From JBDSKH01 sp035556655 (GTDB lineage Bacteria > Actinomycetota > Actinomycetes > Actinomycetales > Microbacteriaceae), in contig DATMFW010000045.1 in NCBI GenBank assembly GCA_035556655.1, positions 1 to 10,142 on the forward strand: a stretch of DNA of 10,142 bases. The letters run 5' to 3'. A model generated the notes under the pieces. The model saw only the letters and a program-made list of their open reading frames with translations, was not told the DNA's origin and searched no databases. The position numbers and the translations under genes were made by a program. Every line of letters begins with the position of its first letter. Position 1 is the first letter of the stretch. Below, in pieces: positions 1-5,496 of the stretch.

Positions 1-405
1 ACCTCGGTGGTCATCGCAGGCGGCGGGGCGATGACCCCGATCCGACTGCTGACCGCCTTCGGACTCGGAGCGGGGGTCGGCCGCGGGACGCAGTACTGGC
101 CATGGATCAGCCTGCAGGACGAGGTCTCGGCGCTGCTGCACCTGGTGTTCTCGCGACTGAGTGGTCCGGTGATCCTCGCCTCACCCGAAGCGGCGACGAG
201 TGACGAGGTGACCGAGGCCTTCGCGGCGGTGATGCACCGGCCCCATCTGCTTCGGGTGCCCTCGATCGGGGTGAGGGCACTCGGCGAGGCGGGCTCGCGC
301 CTGCTCCTGGACGACATGCACGTGCTGCCCGCCAAGCTCGGCGCCGACGGGTTCGTCTGGGCGCAGCCGACGATCAGGGACGCGGTTCGCGCGATCGCCG
401 GCTGA
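1..405 (+). CDS. TIGR01777-family SDR epimerase, C-terminal part (truncated by window edge)
   Basis: The visible 134 residues are the C-terminal part of an atypical NAD(P)-binding short-chain dehydrogenase of the TIGR01777 group (YfcH / SDR39U1-like). The reading frame is open from base 1 and ends in TGA at 403-405. Seen in the sequence: a glycine-rich start (VVIAGGGAMTP), a G-x-G-R-G-T-Q-Y-W-P-W-I block matching the family's substrate-side segment (usually GSGRQWxSWIH), then LSGPVILASPE and a C-terminal DUF1731-like tail with HRP, LLLDDMHVLPAKL and a final FVWAQPTIRDAV. The Rossmann fold and catalytic region lie upstream, outside the window. No member of this bacterial group has a settled substrate, so the role is unknown beyond a probable nucleotide-sugar- or ketone-type oxidoreductase/epimerase fold. 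Its last 32 bp overlap the end of the convergent membrane-protein gene. Confidence 0.85.
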   Translation, partial: TSVVIAGGGAMTPIRLLTAFGLGAGVGRGTQYWPWISLQDEVSALLHLVFSRLSGPVILASPEAATSDEVTEAFAAVMHRPHLLRVPSIGVRALGEAGSRLLLDDMHVLPAKLGADGFVWAQPTIRDAVRAIAG

Positions 406-823
406 GCGCCTGACGCATCGCCCAGCGCGCACGGCGGCGATCCCCTCCGGCGTCGTAGGCGAGACCGAGCCGGTACCAGGTGCGCCAGTTCTCGGGGTCG
501 GCCTCCACGGCCTCCTGATAGCGCGGGAACACAGCGTCGGCGGCGGCCCGGTCGATGCGGCCGCTCGGCAGCGCGGGAAGCTCCTCCTGCGGGATGCCGC
601 CCTCCGCCTCGAGCTCGGCGCCGAGGGCGTCGGCGCGCACCGTGAAGACCAGCTCGGCCACGAGTGCTCCTCCGGCGATCGCCGGGAACACCAGCAGCGC
701 AACCCCGATGGCGATGCCGGCGGGTTGCCCGGTGCCGATCAGCAGCAGGCCGTAGCGGATCGCGAAGACCAGGTAGAGCGCGAGAAGGGCCGCCATCACG
801 GCGACGGCGACGCGGGTCTTCAC
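374..823 (-). CDS. Small membrane protein with C-terminal TPR-like motif
   Basis: A 149-residue protein of no family I can name. Two hydrophobic segments (about residues 5-30 and 37-60) predict a membrane hairpin. An acidic linker follows, and residues about 102-140 form one tetratricopeptide-like unit (YQEAVEADPENW.TWYRLGLAYDAGGDRRRARWAMRQAL), with the W/Y-L-G-A-Y-P-like spacing of a TPR helix pair. The tail is basic. The GTG start at 821-823 is chosen because it overlaps the dapB stop as GTGA (4-bp overlap), a typical translational-coupling junction, and because the reading frame further upstream runs antisense to dapB's own frame. It is therefore probably the second gene of the dapB transcript and made at a linked level. 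A direct role in lysine or wall synthesis is not shown by the sequence. The 3' end overlaps the convergent SDR gene by 32 bp. Confidence 0.85.
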   Translation of the reverse strand: MKTRVAVAVMAALLALYLVFAIRYGLLLIGTGQPAGIAIGVALLVFPAIAGGALVAELVFTVRADALGAELEAEGGIPQEELPALPSGRIDRAAADAVFPRYQEAVEADPENWRTWYRLGLAYDAGGDRRRARWAMRQALSRRSREPRP

Positions 824-1560
824 CCCGGCAGCCCCAGATCGAGCAGCCGGTCGAGCCCGACGACGACCCCGCGGGACTCGCGCACGGCGCGCAGTCCGAG
901 CAGGATGCCCGCCTCGTACGACGAGTCCGACTGGGTGTCGTGCACGATGCGCAGTGTCTCGCCGTCTCCGCCGAACACGACCTCCTGACGGGCGGAGACG
1001 CCGGAGTGCCGCAGGCTGTGGATCGGGACGCTGGCGACCTGCTGGCCCCGGGCGCGCTGGTCGGCGTGCGGGGCGGCGACCGGCCCGATCTCGGAACGGG
1101 CCGATCCGATCAGCTCGGCGGTGCGGATCGCCGTCCCCGACGGTGAGTCCACCTTGCCGGCGTGATGGCTCTCGACGATCTCGATGGCGTCGAACCACGG
1201 GGCGGCGAGCGCGGCGAACGCCGTGGCGAGGGCGGAGCCCAGGGAGAAGTTCGGCACGATGATCACGCCCGGTTGCGCGTCGTCGGGGACGCTCGCGCGC
1301 AGCGTCGCGACCCGGTCGGCGCTCCAGCCCGAGGTGCCCACGAGAACCGGGATGCCGTGGCCGAGCGCCGCTGCGACCACATCCGGCGAGGCCGCCGGCA
1401 CCGTGACGTCGACGACGATGTCGGCGCCCGCGACGGCGTCGAGCGGGTCGGCGGAGCCGAGCGCGGCGTGCAGCGCGAAGTCGTCCGCCTGCTCGAGGAT
1501 GCGCCGGACAAGGCTGCCCATCCGGCCGTTCGCCCCGACGACCGCGACCGTGCTCACCAT
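820..1560 (-). CDS. dapB: 4-hydroxy-tetrahydrodipicolinate reductase (DapB)
   Basis: DapB reduces 4-hydroxy-tetrahydrodipicolinate with NAD(P)H to tetrahydrodipicolinate in the cytoplasmic diaminopimelate/lysine pathway, feeding protein and peptidoglycan synthesis. The 246 residues are the usual actinobacterial length. The N-terminal dinucleotide-binding motif is VAVVGANGRMG (residues 5-15), followed by VDVTVP (50-55) and GTSGW (75-79). The catalytic and substrate signature ESHHAGKVDSPSGTA spans 130-144, with His132-His133, Lys136 and SGT 141-143. Near the C terminus, HSLRHSGVSARQEVVFGG (181-198) is the family's second conserved block. The ATG at 1558-1560 gives the right N terminus. It lies 6 nt after a TACGCT -10 box and has only a G-run, not a Shine-Dalgarno, before it, so the mRNA is probably leaderless. 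No dapA is adjacent. It is followed by the coupled membrane-protein gene. Confidence 0.97.
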   Translation of the reverse strand: MVSTVAVVGANGRMGSLVRRILEQADDFALHAALGSADPLDAVAGADIVVDVTVPAASPDVVAAALGHGIPVLVGTSGWSADRVATLRASVPDDAQPGVIIVPNFSLGSALATAFAALAAPWFDAIEIVESHHAGKVDSPSGTAIRTAELIGSARSEIGPVAAPHADQRARGQQVASVPIHSLRHSGVSARQEVVFGGDGETLRIVHDTQSDSSYEAGILLGLRAVRESRGVVVGLDRLLDLGLPG

Positions 1561-1566
1561 CCCCCC

Positions 1567-1576
1567 AGCGTAGCCT
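1567..1576. promoter_or_regulatory. Overlapping divergent -10 elements for dapB and the GNAT gene
   Basis: On the plus strand TAGCCT (1571-1576) stands 6 nt before the GTG at 1583. On the minus strand TACGCT (complement of 1567-1572) stands 6 nt before the dapB ATG at 1560. Both fit TANNNT, and the predicted start sites fall on the first base of each start codon. The TA at 1571-1572 is the -12/-11 step of both promoters. With only 22 bp between the genes, any -35 contact of each promoter must lie in the other gene; I see no good TTGACA there. Transcription start sites are inferred, not measured. Confidence 0.6.
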
Positions 1577-1582
1577 TGGGGC

Positions 1583-2041
1583 GTGCCCCGCTTCGTCCCG
1601 ACGCCCGCCTCCGATCCGGCCGCGCAGGTGCTGCTGGACGCGTACTTCGACGCCCGCGCGGCCGGGTTCGTGGGGGGCGAGTACCGGCGCGCCCCGGTGC
1701 CCCCCGAGGCGTTCGTGCCCCCGGCGGGAGTGTTCCTGCTGGTGTTCGACGACGACGGCCGCGCCGTCGGGTGCGGCGGTGTGCGCATGCTCGACCCCGG
1801 TCGCGGCGAGATCAAGCACCTGTGGCTTGACCCGTCGACCCGCGGCCTCGGCTGGGGGCGCAGCCTGCTCGCGGAACTCGAGGCGCGCGCCGCCGAGCTC
1901 GGCGCGACGACCGTCGTGCTCGACACCAACGCCACGCTGGAGGCCGCCCAGGGGCTCTACCGTTCGAGCGGGTACACCGAGGTGGCGCCCTACAACGACA
2001 ACCCGAACGCGACGCACTGGTTCCAGAAGCTGGTCGAGTAG
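1583..2041 (+). CDS. GNAT-family N-acetyltransferase
   Basis: A 152-residue single-domain GNAT acetyltransferase, which transfers acetyl from acetyl-CoA to an amine of unknown identity. The central strand GEIKHLWLDPSTRGLGWGRSLL carries the acetyl-CoA pyrophosphate loop R-x-x-G-x-G (Arg87, Gly90, Gly92). Motif B follows as VVLDTN (111-116) with EAAQGLYRSSGYTEV (120-134) and the ending YNDNPNATHWFQKLVE. The LDTN...LYR..GY.E...YNDNP.A.HWF.K pattern is typical of the GNATs often found alone or fused to MarR regulators. The GTG at 1583-1585 is the start: a TAGCCT box ends 6 nt before it and there is no Shine-Dalgarno, so translation is probably leaderless. It is divergent from dapB, and the lipoprotein gene follows after 62 bp. 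The substrate cannot be read from the sequence. Confidence 0.93.
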   Translation: MPRFVPTPASDPAAQVLLDAYFDARAAGFVGGEYRRAPVPPEAFVPPAGVFLLVFDDDGRAVGCGGVRMLDPGRGEIKHLWLDPSTRGLGWGRSLLAELEARAAELGATTVVLDTNATLEAAQGLYRSSGYTEVAPYNDNPNATHWFQKLVE

Positions 2042-2070
2042 GCCCCGCGGAATCCCCCGAAACCCCACTG

Positions 2071-2096
2071 TGCTCGACCCGCACCGGGGTCGAGCA
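2071..2096 (+). other. 10-bp perfect hairpin between the GNAT and lipoprotein genes
   Basis: TGCTCGACCC (2071-2080) and GGGTCGAGCA (2087-2096) form a perfect 10-bp stem with the six-base loop gcaccg. It starts 29 bp after the GNAT stop and ends 7 bp before the lipoprotein ATG, followed by a short G-run rather than a T-run. It could be a U-less terminator for the GNAT gene, a 3' stabilising structure, or a translation-controlling hairpin for the lipoprotein mRNA. The sequence does not decide between these. Confidence 0.55.
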
Positions 2097-2103
2097 TGGG
2101 GGC

Positions 2104-2619
2104 ATGACTGCGAATCGCACGCTGCGCATCTTGATCGCCACCGCATCCGTCGCCGTTCTGGCGGCCTGCGCAACGGGGCCGTCGGACGCCGGGGGCTCCG
2201 GCGGTGACACCGGGGGCGGCGAGGCGGCCACAGGCTGCGTCGCGTTCGACGCGTACCCCGAGGCGGTGCCGTTCCAGAGCGATCTGATCACCGACGCGCC
2301 GGCGTCGGGGGCGACCTGGGGCGACGGCACGCCGTTCGAGATCGAGCTGTCCGAGGAGGCCACCTCGGCGGGCATCGAGCCGCAGGGCGAGTTCCTCACG
2401 GTGGTGAACGGCGGTCTCGAGCTCGCGACGAGCCAGATCTTCGACGGCGAGCCCGGTCAGGCGACCTGGAGCAACAGCAACAACGTGTTCGACGACGCGC
2501 TCGAGGGTCAGCCGGGCATCGCGCAGGTGTTCACCATCAGCGACGCGGCGTTCGATGGGGAGACCTACGACGGCGACAAGCTGGTGCTCGGGAACTTCTG
2601 CGTGACGTTCACGAACTAG
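2104..2619 (+). CDS. Secreted lipoprotein of unknown function
   Basis: A 171-residue predicted lipoprotein. The N terminus has arginines at 5 and 8, a hydrophobic run, and a lipobox VLAAC with the lipidated cysteine at residue 22. A Gly/Ser/Asp/Thr-rich linker (about 23-44) follows, and then an acidic domain of about 125 residues. That domain is bracketed by Cys45 and Cys166, which could form a disulfide outside the cell. It is rich in short beta-type stretches (GEFLTVVNGG, IAQVFTISDAAF, DKLVLGNFCVTF). I do not recognise the family. The phrase WGDGTPFEIELSEEA is faintly like secreted FKBP-type sequences, but the catalytic pattern is absent, so I do not assign it. The ATG at 2104 fits the signal peptide. 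A GGGGG stretch just before it is the only ribosome-binding candidate, and a hairpin ends 7 bp upstream. It may be read through from the GNAT gene. Confidence 0.85.
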   Translation: MTANRTLRILIATASVAVLAACATGPSDAGGSGGDTGGGEAATGCVAFDAYPEAVPFQSDLITDAPASGATWGDGTPFEIELSEEATSAGIEPQGEFLTVVNGGLELATSQIFDGEPGQATWSNSNNVFDDALEGQPGIAQVFTISDAAFDGETYDGDKLVLGNFCVTFTN

Positions 2620-2621
2620 CG

Positions 2622-2654
2622 GGTCTCGATACGCCGCTCCGCGGCTACTCGACC
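2622..2654. repeat. Microbacteriaceae-type intergenic palindromic repeat between convergent genes
   Basis: GGTCTCGATACGCCGC, a TCC centre, and GCGGCTACTCGACC form an imperfect inverted repeat. The ends GGTC/GACC and the core CCGC/GCGG pair, with bulges between. It fills almost all of the 40 bp between the lipoprotein stop (2619) and the phosphatase stop (2660). Both arms closely resemble a GGTCTCGATACG...CTACTCGACC element that I recall as common between genes in Microbacterium and relatives; this is from memory, not a search. The position suggests a bidirectional 3'-end or REP-like structure. There is no T-tract for a classical terminator. Confidence 0.6.
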
Positions 2655-2659
2655 ACCGG

Positions 2660-3262
2660 TCAGTAGGGCTGGTCCACCGGGAGGCCGGAGCGCAGTTCCG
2701 GCGGCAGGTGACCGAGGTCGTTGTGCACGACGAGCACCGGCGGCTTCGCCGAACGCACCCGGATGATGGTCAGCCCGCAGTTCGCCTGGTTCACCCCGAG
2801 CCAGCGCCAGCGCGGGGCCCCGAAGGTCTCGCGCACGAACCACCCGATCACGAAGTTGTGGGTGATGAGCAGGTCGTGCCGGTCCTCGCGCGACGGTGTC
2901 ATCCACTCGCTGACGGCGTCGGCCATCTGGGCTTCACCGGCCTCGATCTCGTCGGGGGTGACGCCGCCGAAGAACGACTCGAAGGCGTGCGGCAGATCCG
3001 GCTCGGGACCGGACGGGATGCAGTCCATGAGCAGGGCGGAGGGCTCGGGTTCCAGCGCCGGCATGCGCTGGGTCATGATGCGCGCTGTCTCCTGCGCGCG
3101 TTGCAACGGCGAGGTCCACGCGCCGGTGAACGGCACTCCCCCGAGCCGGGCGGCGAGCGCCTCGGCCTGCCGGACGCCGCGCGGGCTCAGCGGACCGTCG
3201 GGCAGGCCGTGCTCGGCATCCTGCTGCTCGCCGTGCCGGACGAGGTAGAGGTAACGGGACAT
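2660..3262 (-). CDS. Histidine phosphatase family protein (phosphoglycerate-mutase-like)
   Basis: A 200-residue cytoplasmic member of the histidine phosphatase superfamily, which moves phosphate through a phosphohistidine. The N-terminal signature LVRHGE puts the nucleophile at His10 with Arg9. TSPLQRAQETARIM (50-63) supplies the second conserved arginine, and LLITHN (131-136) gives the second catalytic histidine, His135. The middle region (DCIPSGPEPDLPHAFESFFGG) is unlike cofactor-dependent phosphoglycerate mutase, so a small-molecule or phosphoprotein phosphatase is likelier than a glycolytic enzyme. I choose ATG 3260-3262, which directly precedes RYLYLVRHG. A GAAAGA sequence (complement of 3273-3278) lies 10 nt upstream of it. 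An in-frame GTG at 3278-3280 would add six residues. The gene starts 21 bp after the M16 protease stop on the same strand, so it is probably cotranscribed with it. Confidence 0.92.
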   Translation of the reverse strand: MSRYLYLVRHGEQQDAEHGLPDGPLSPRGVRQAEALAARLGGVPFTGAWTSPLQRAQETARIMTQRMPALEPEPSALLMDCIPSGPEPDLPHAFESFFGGVTPDEIEAGEAQMADAVSEWMTPSREDRHDLLITHNFVIGWFVRETFGAPRWRWLGVNQANCGLTIIRVRSAKPPVLVVHNDLGHLPPELRSGLPVDQPY

Positions 3263-3283
3263 GGGGGTGCGGTCTTTCACGAT

Positions 3284-4636
3284 TCAGGCGGCGGATGCGT
3301 CGGCGAGCCCGTCGAACACGCTCACGTCGAGCGCGCCCACCGCAGCCACCGACAAAGGCCGGGCGACGAGTTCGGCGGCCAGGGTACGGACGTCGGTCGT
3401 CGTCACCGCGGCGATCCTGCGCAGGGTCTCATCCAGATCCGAGAACTCGCCGAACGTGAGCTCGCTGCGGCCGAGCCGGGTCATGCGCGTGTCGGAGTCC
3501 TCGAGCGCCAGTGCGGCGGCGCCGCCGAGCTGCCCCTGAGCGCGCGTGAGCTCGGCATCGGTGATCCCGTCGGAGGCGAGCCGGCGGAACTCGGACAGCA
3601 TGAGGCCCGCGACGGCGGCGGCGTTCTTGGGCGAGCATCCGGCGTAGAGGCCGACGAGTCCGGTGTCGGCGTAGCTGGCGGCGAACGAGTACACCGAGTA
3701 CGCCAGCCCGCGCCGCTCGCGCACCTCCTGGAAGAGCCGCGACGACATCCCGCCGCCGAGCACCGAGTTGAGCACGACGAGGGTCGCCCGCTGCGCGTCG
3801 GTCGCCGGCAGTCCCGCGACGCCGAGCATGAGGTTCGCCTGCTCGGTGGGACGGGTGACCAGCGCGAGCGGCGCTCCACGGTCGACGAGGCCGACCCGGG
3901 CATCCCGGCGGGGCACGGGGGATGCGGCGGCGCCGAGATCCCACCCGGCGCGTCCCAGCGCGGCCGACACGGCCGCGACGAGCGCGTCGTGGTCGACGGC
4001 CCCCGCCACGGAGATGACGAGGTCCTGCGGCCGGTAGTTGGCCGCGTAGTGCGCGTACACGGCATCCCGCCCGACGGCGGAGATGGAGGCCGGGCTCCCC
4101 CCGATCGGCCGGCCGAGCGGGTGATCGCCGAACACGGCCTCGAACAACCGCTCGCTGACCACATCGGAGGGGTCGTCGTCGGCCATGGCGAGCTCTTCGA
4201 GGATGACCCCGCGTTCGGCCTCGAACTCGTCGGGGTCGAGCAGTGACGAGGTGAACATGTCGGCCAGCACGTCGATCGCCATGGGCAGGTCGCGGTCGCG
4301 GACCTTGGCGTAGTAGCAGGTGTACTCCTTGGCGGTCAGCGCGTTGTGCTCACCGCCCACCTCGTCGAAGGCGACGGCGATGTCGAGTGCCGTGCGCGTC
4401 GGGGTGCCCTTGAACAGCAGGTGCTCGAGGAAGTGCGTCGAGCCGTAGGTCTCCGGCTGCTCGTCGCGGGAGCCGACCGCGACCCAGTAGCCCACGGTGG
4501 CGCTCTGCGATCCGGGGACCTGCTCGCTGAGGATGCGCACACCGCTCGGGAGGACGCTGCGCCGCACCAGGGATCCGCCGGATGCGGTGATTGTCAGGTC
4601 GGGGACGTCGAGGGGAAGCTGCACCGCGCCGTTCAT
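3284..4636 (-). CDS. M16 family zinc metallopeptidase (processing-peptidase-like)
   Basis: A 450-residue M16B-type zinc protease, the length of one subunit of the mitochondrial-processing-peptidase-like class. The inverted zinc motif HxxEH is intact in STHFLEHLLFKGT (His68, Glu71, His72), and the third ligand fits Glu148 in ERGVILEEL, with the family's 76-residue spacing. The C-terminal half holds the inactive M16 repeat with GGGMSSRLFQEVRERRGLAYSVYSF, where the R/Y-rich strand usually binds substrate. No signal peptide is present. In Mycobacterium the related gene (Rv2782c) lies next to polynucleotide phosphorylase; here the upstream neighbour is a TetR regulator facing away. The ATG at 4634-4636 lies 7 nt after a TAGGCT box, which suggests an essentially leaderless mRNA. 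The phosphatase gene follows in the same operon. The substrate is unknown. Confidence 0.95.
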   Translation of the reverse strand: MNGAVQLPLDVPDLTITASGGSLVRRSVLPSGVRILSEQVPGSQSATVGYWVAVGSRDEQPETYGSTHFLEHLLFKGTPTRTALDIAVAFDEVGGEHNALTAKEYTCYYAKVRDRDLPMAIDVLADMFTSSLLDPDEFEAERGVILEELAMADDDPSDVVSERLFEAVFGDHPLGRPIGGSPASISAVGRDAVYAHYAANYRPQDLVISVAGAVDHDALVAAVSAALGRAGWDLGAAASPVPRRDARVGLVDRGAPLALVTRPTEQANLMLGVAGLPATDAQRATLVVLNSVLGGGMSSRLFQEVRERRGLAYSVYSFAASYADTGLVGLYAGCSPKNAAAVAGLMLSEFRRLASDGITDAELTRAQGQLGGAAALALEDSDTRMTRLGRSELTFGEFSDLDETLRRIAAVTTTDVRTLAAELVARPLSVAAVGALDVSVFDGLADASAA

Positions 4637-4643
4637 CGGATCG

Positions 4644-4649
4644 AGCCTA
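4644..4649 (-). promoter_or_regulatory. -10 element of the M16 protease operon
   Basis: The minus strand reads TAGGCT, a full TANNNT, ending 7 nt before the ATG at 4636. The predicted start site is 4637, one base before the start codon. No convincing -35 is visible. The TetR-type palindrome lies roughly 56-89 bp upstream of this start site, too far to overlap the core promoter. Confidence 0.5.
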
Positions 4650-4692
4650 CGTCACCCCCTCCGCAGGGGAGACCCGAAGTGGGGGGACAGGA

Positions 4693-4726
4693 ATGCGGAC
4701 ACACAGACAAGTCTGTCTGTCCGCAT
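4693..4726. promoter_or_regulatory. Palindromic operator, probable binding site of the adjacent TetR regulator
   Basis: This is a 34-bp inverted repeat centred between 4709 and 4710. The outer arms ATGCGGACA (4693-4701) and TGTCCGCAT (4718-4726) are perfect. The inner arms ACAGAC (4703-4708) and GTCTGT (4711-4716) are also perfect. Only the 4702/4717 pair and the central AA break symmetry, giving 15 of 17 matched positions. Size, the ACAGAC-AA-GTCTGT core and position fit a TetR-family operator: it ends 1 bp before an extended -10 box, covering the spacer and -35 of the tetR promoter. Binding would block that promoter, implying autorepression. The pairing with this TetR is inferred from proximity. 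Confidence 0.75.
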
Positions 4727-4727
4727 G

Positions 4728-4736
4728 TGGTAACGT
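4728..4736 (+). promoter_or_regulatory. Extended -10 promoter of the tetR gene
   Basis: TGGTAACGT contains an extended -10 TG (4728-4729), one spacer base, and TAACGT (4731-4736), a full TANNNT. The predicted start site is about 4743. A good -35 is not needed for an extended -10 promoter and none is obvious; that space is occupied by the palindrome. This implies a leader of about 145 nt before the tetR GTG. Confidence 0.55.
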
Positions 4737-4740
4737 CGTC

Positions 4741-4828
4741 CGTGCCGGCGAGAACCCCGCGTCCGGCACGTGAACACCCGAGTTCACAACGACCGTGCAG
4801 TCGCGGCCGCTCCCCCGGCGGTCGCGAC
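4741..4828 (+). other. Hairpin-rich 5' leader upstream of tetR
   Basis: Three successive inverted repeats lie between the predicted tetR start site and its coding region. The first is CGTGCCGG/CCGGCACG (4741-4748 with 4763-4770, 14-base loop). The second is GTGAAC/GTTCAC (4770-4775 with 4782-4787, 6-base loop). The third is an 11-bp stem from 4800-4810 with 4818-4828, containing one G-U pair and a C-rich 7-base loop. None is followed by a T-run. The sequence contains no convincing gene: an in-frame GTG at 4795 would extend TetR by 31 residues of basic, unconserved-looking sequence and lacks a ribosome-binding site. Hairpins of this kind arise easily at this GC content, so function is uncertain. 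Confidence 0.45.
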
Positions 4829-4873
4829 GCGGACGGCATCGTGCGGAATCCCCTGACGCGCGAGACCCGCCGC

Positions 4874-4880
4874 AGGAAGG
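4874..4880 (+). promoter_or_regulatory. Shine-Dalgarno that fixes the tetR start
   Basis: AGGAAGG lies 7 nt before the GTG at 4888. It is the clearest ribosome-binding site in the window and selects this GTG over the in-frame upstream GTG at 4795. It also marks tetR as a led transcript, in contrast to the leaderless genes around it. Confidence 0.8.
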
Positions 4881-4887
4881 ACACGAC

Positions 4888-5496
4888 GTGTCGATCGAGT
4901 TCCCCCGCCCGGCGGCGGCGCTTCCGACCGCCCCGGCGAAGCTGCGGATCCTCGAGACCGCGAACCAGCTCTTCTACGAGGACGGCATCCGCAACGTCGG
5001 TGTCGACCGGCTGATCAGCGCCTCGAGCGTGACGAAGGCGACGTTCTACAAGCACTACGGCTCGAAGGATCGCCTCATCGCCGAGTACATCGCCCATCGG
5101 CACCGCCGCGTCGCCGAGTGGCTCGCCAATGTGGTCGAGGCCGACGACGACCCGGCACACATCCTGCGCGCCCTGCAGGAGGCCATCACGAGCGCCGTCG
5201 GATCGCCCGGCTTCCGTGGCTGCCCGTTCATCAACGCCGCCGCCGAGTTCCCCGAACCCGACCACCCGGTCCGCCGGGCGGTCGAGAGCCACCGCGAGTG
5301 GTACGTCGACGTGCTCGAGCAGCTGTTGCGCCGGATGGGTCACCCGATGTCGGGCGACGCCGCCGACGACCTCAACCTCGCCCGTGACGGCGCGATGACC
5401 GGCGGCTATGCCGGCGACCCGATCGCGTCGACCACGGCGCTCAACCGGGCATTCGACCGGGTCGTGGCGGAGGCGCGCGTCGCCGTCGGCGTCTGA
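4888..5496 (+). CDS. TetR/AcrR-family transcriptional regulator
   Basis: A 202-residue TetR-family DNA-binding repressor, the usual length. The N-terminal three-helix DNA-binding domain spans about residues 18-65: KLRILETANQLFYEDGI, then NVGVDRLISASSVTKATFYKHYGSKDRL, where TKATFYKHY (49-57) is the recognition helix with the family's YxHF/YxHY ending. The C-terminal ligand/dimer domain contains GFRGCPFINAAAEFPEPDHPVRR (108-130), with a single Cys112 next to conserved-looking Asn116 and Glu120; the ligand is unknown. The GTG start is supported by AGGAAGG 7 nt upstream. A 34-bp palindrome abutting an extended -10 box upstream points to autorepression. No transporter or enzyme is divergently or immediately cotranscribed with it in the usual TetR arrangement: the next gene downstream has its own promoter, and the divergent protease has a core promoter the operator does not cover. 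Other targets may therefore lie elsewhere. Confidence 0.95.
   Translation: MSIEFPRPAAALPTAPAKLRILETANQLFYEDGIRNVGVDRLISASSVTKATFYKHYGSKDRLIAEYIAHRHRRVAEWLANVVEADDDPAHILRALQEAITSAVGSPGFRGCPFINAAAEFPEPDHPVRRAVESHREWYVDVLEQLLRRMGHPMSGDAADDLNLARDGAMTGGYAGDPIASTTALNRAFDRVVAEARVAVGV

Noticed and set aside
1561..2173. Upstream extension of the dapB or TPR-protein frames by hundreds of codons on the minus strand
   Set aside because: The extension lies antisense to the GNAT gene and places the conserved dapB glycine motif deep inside the protein. ATG 1560 and GTG 823 give family-sized products with proper junctions.
2708..4246. A 512-codon plus-strand frame opposite the phosphatase and M16 protease
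   Set aside because: The minus-strand genes have intact catalytic motifs (RHG, HxxEH). This frame is their complement with no recognisable domain and would read through the intergenic junction.
4656..4669. CCCCT-ccgc-AGGGG hairpin between the protease promoter and the TetR palindrome
   Set aside because: A five-pair stem of this composition is expected by chance at this GC content and has no positional logic.
4795..4887. A longer TetR start at GTG 4795
   Set aside because: It adds 31 basic residues with no ribosome-binding site and lies in the hairpin-rich leader; AGGAAGG correctly spaced before GTG 4888 is far better.
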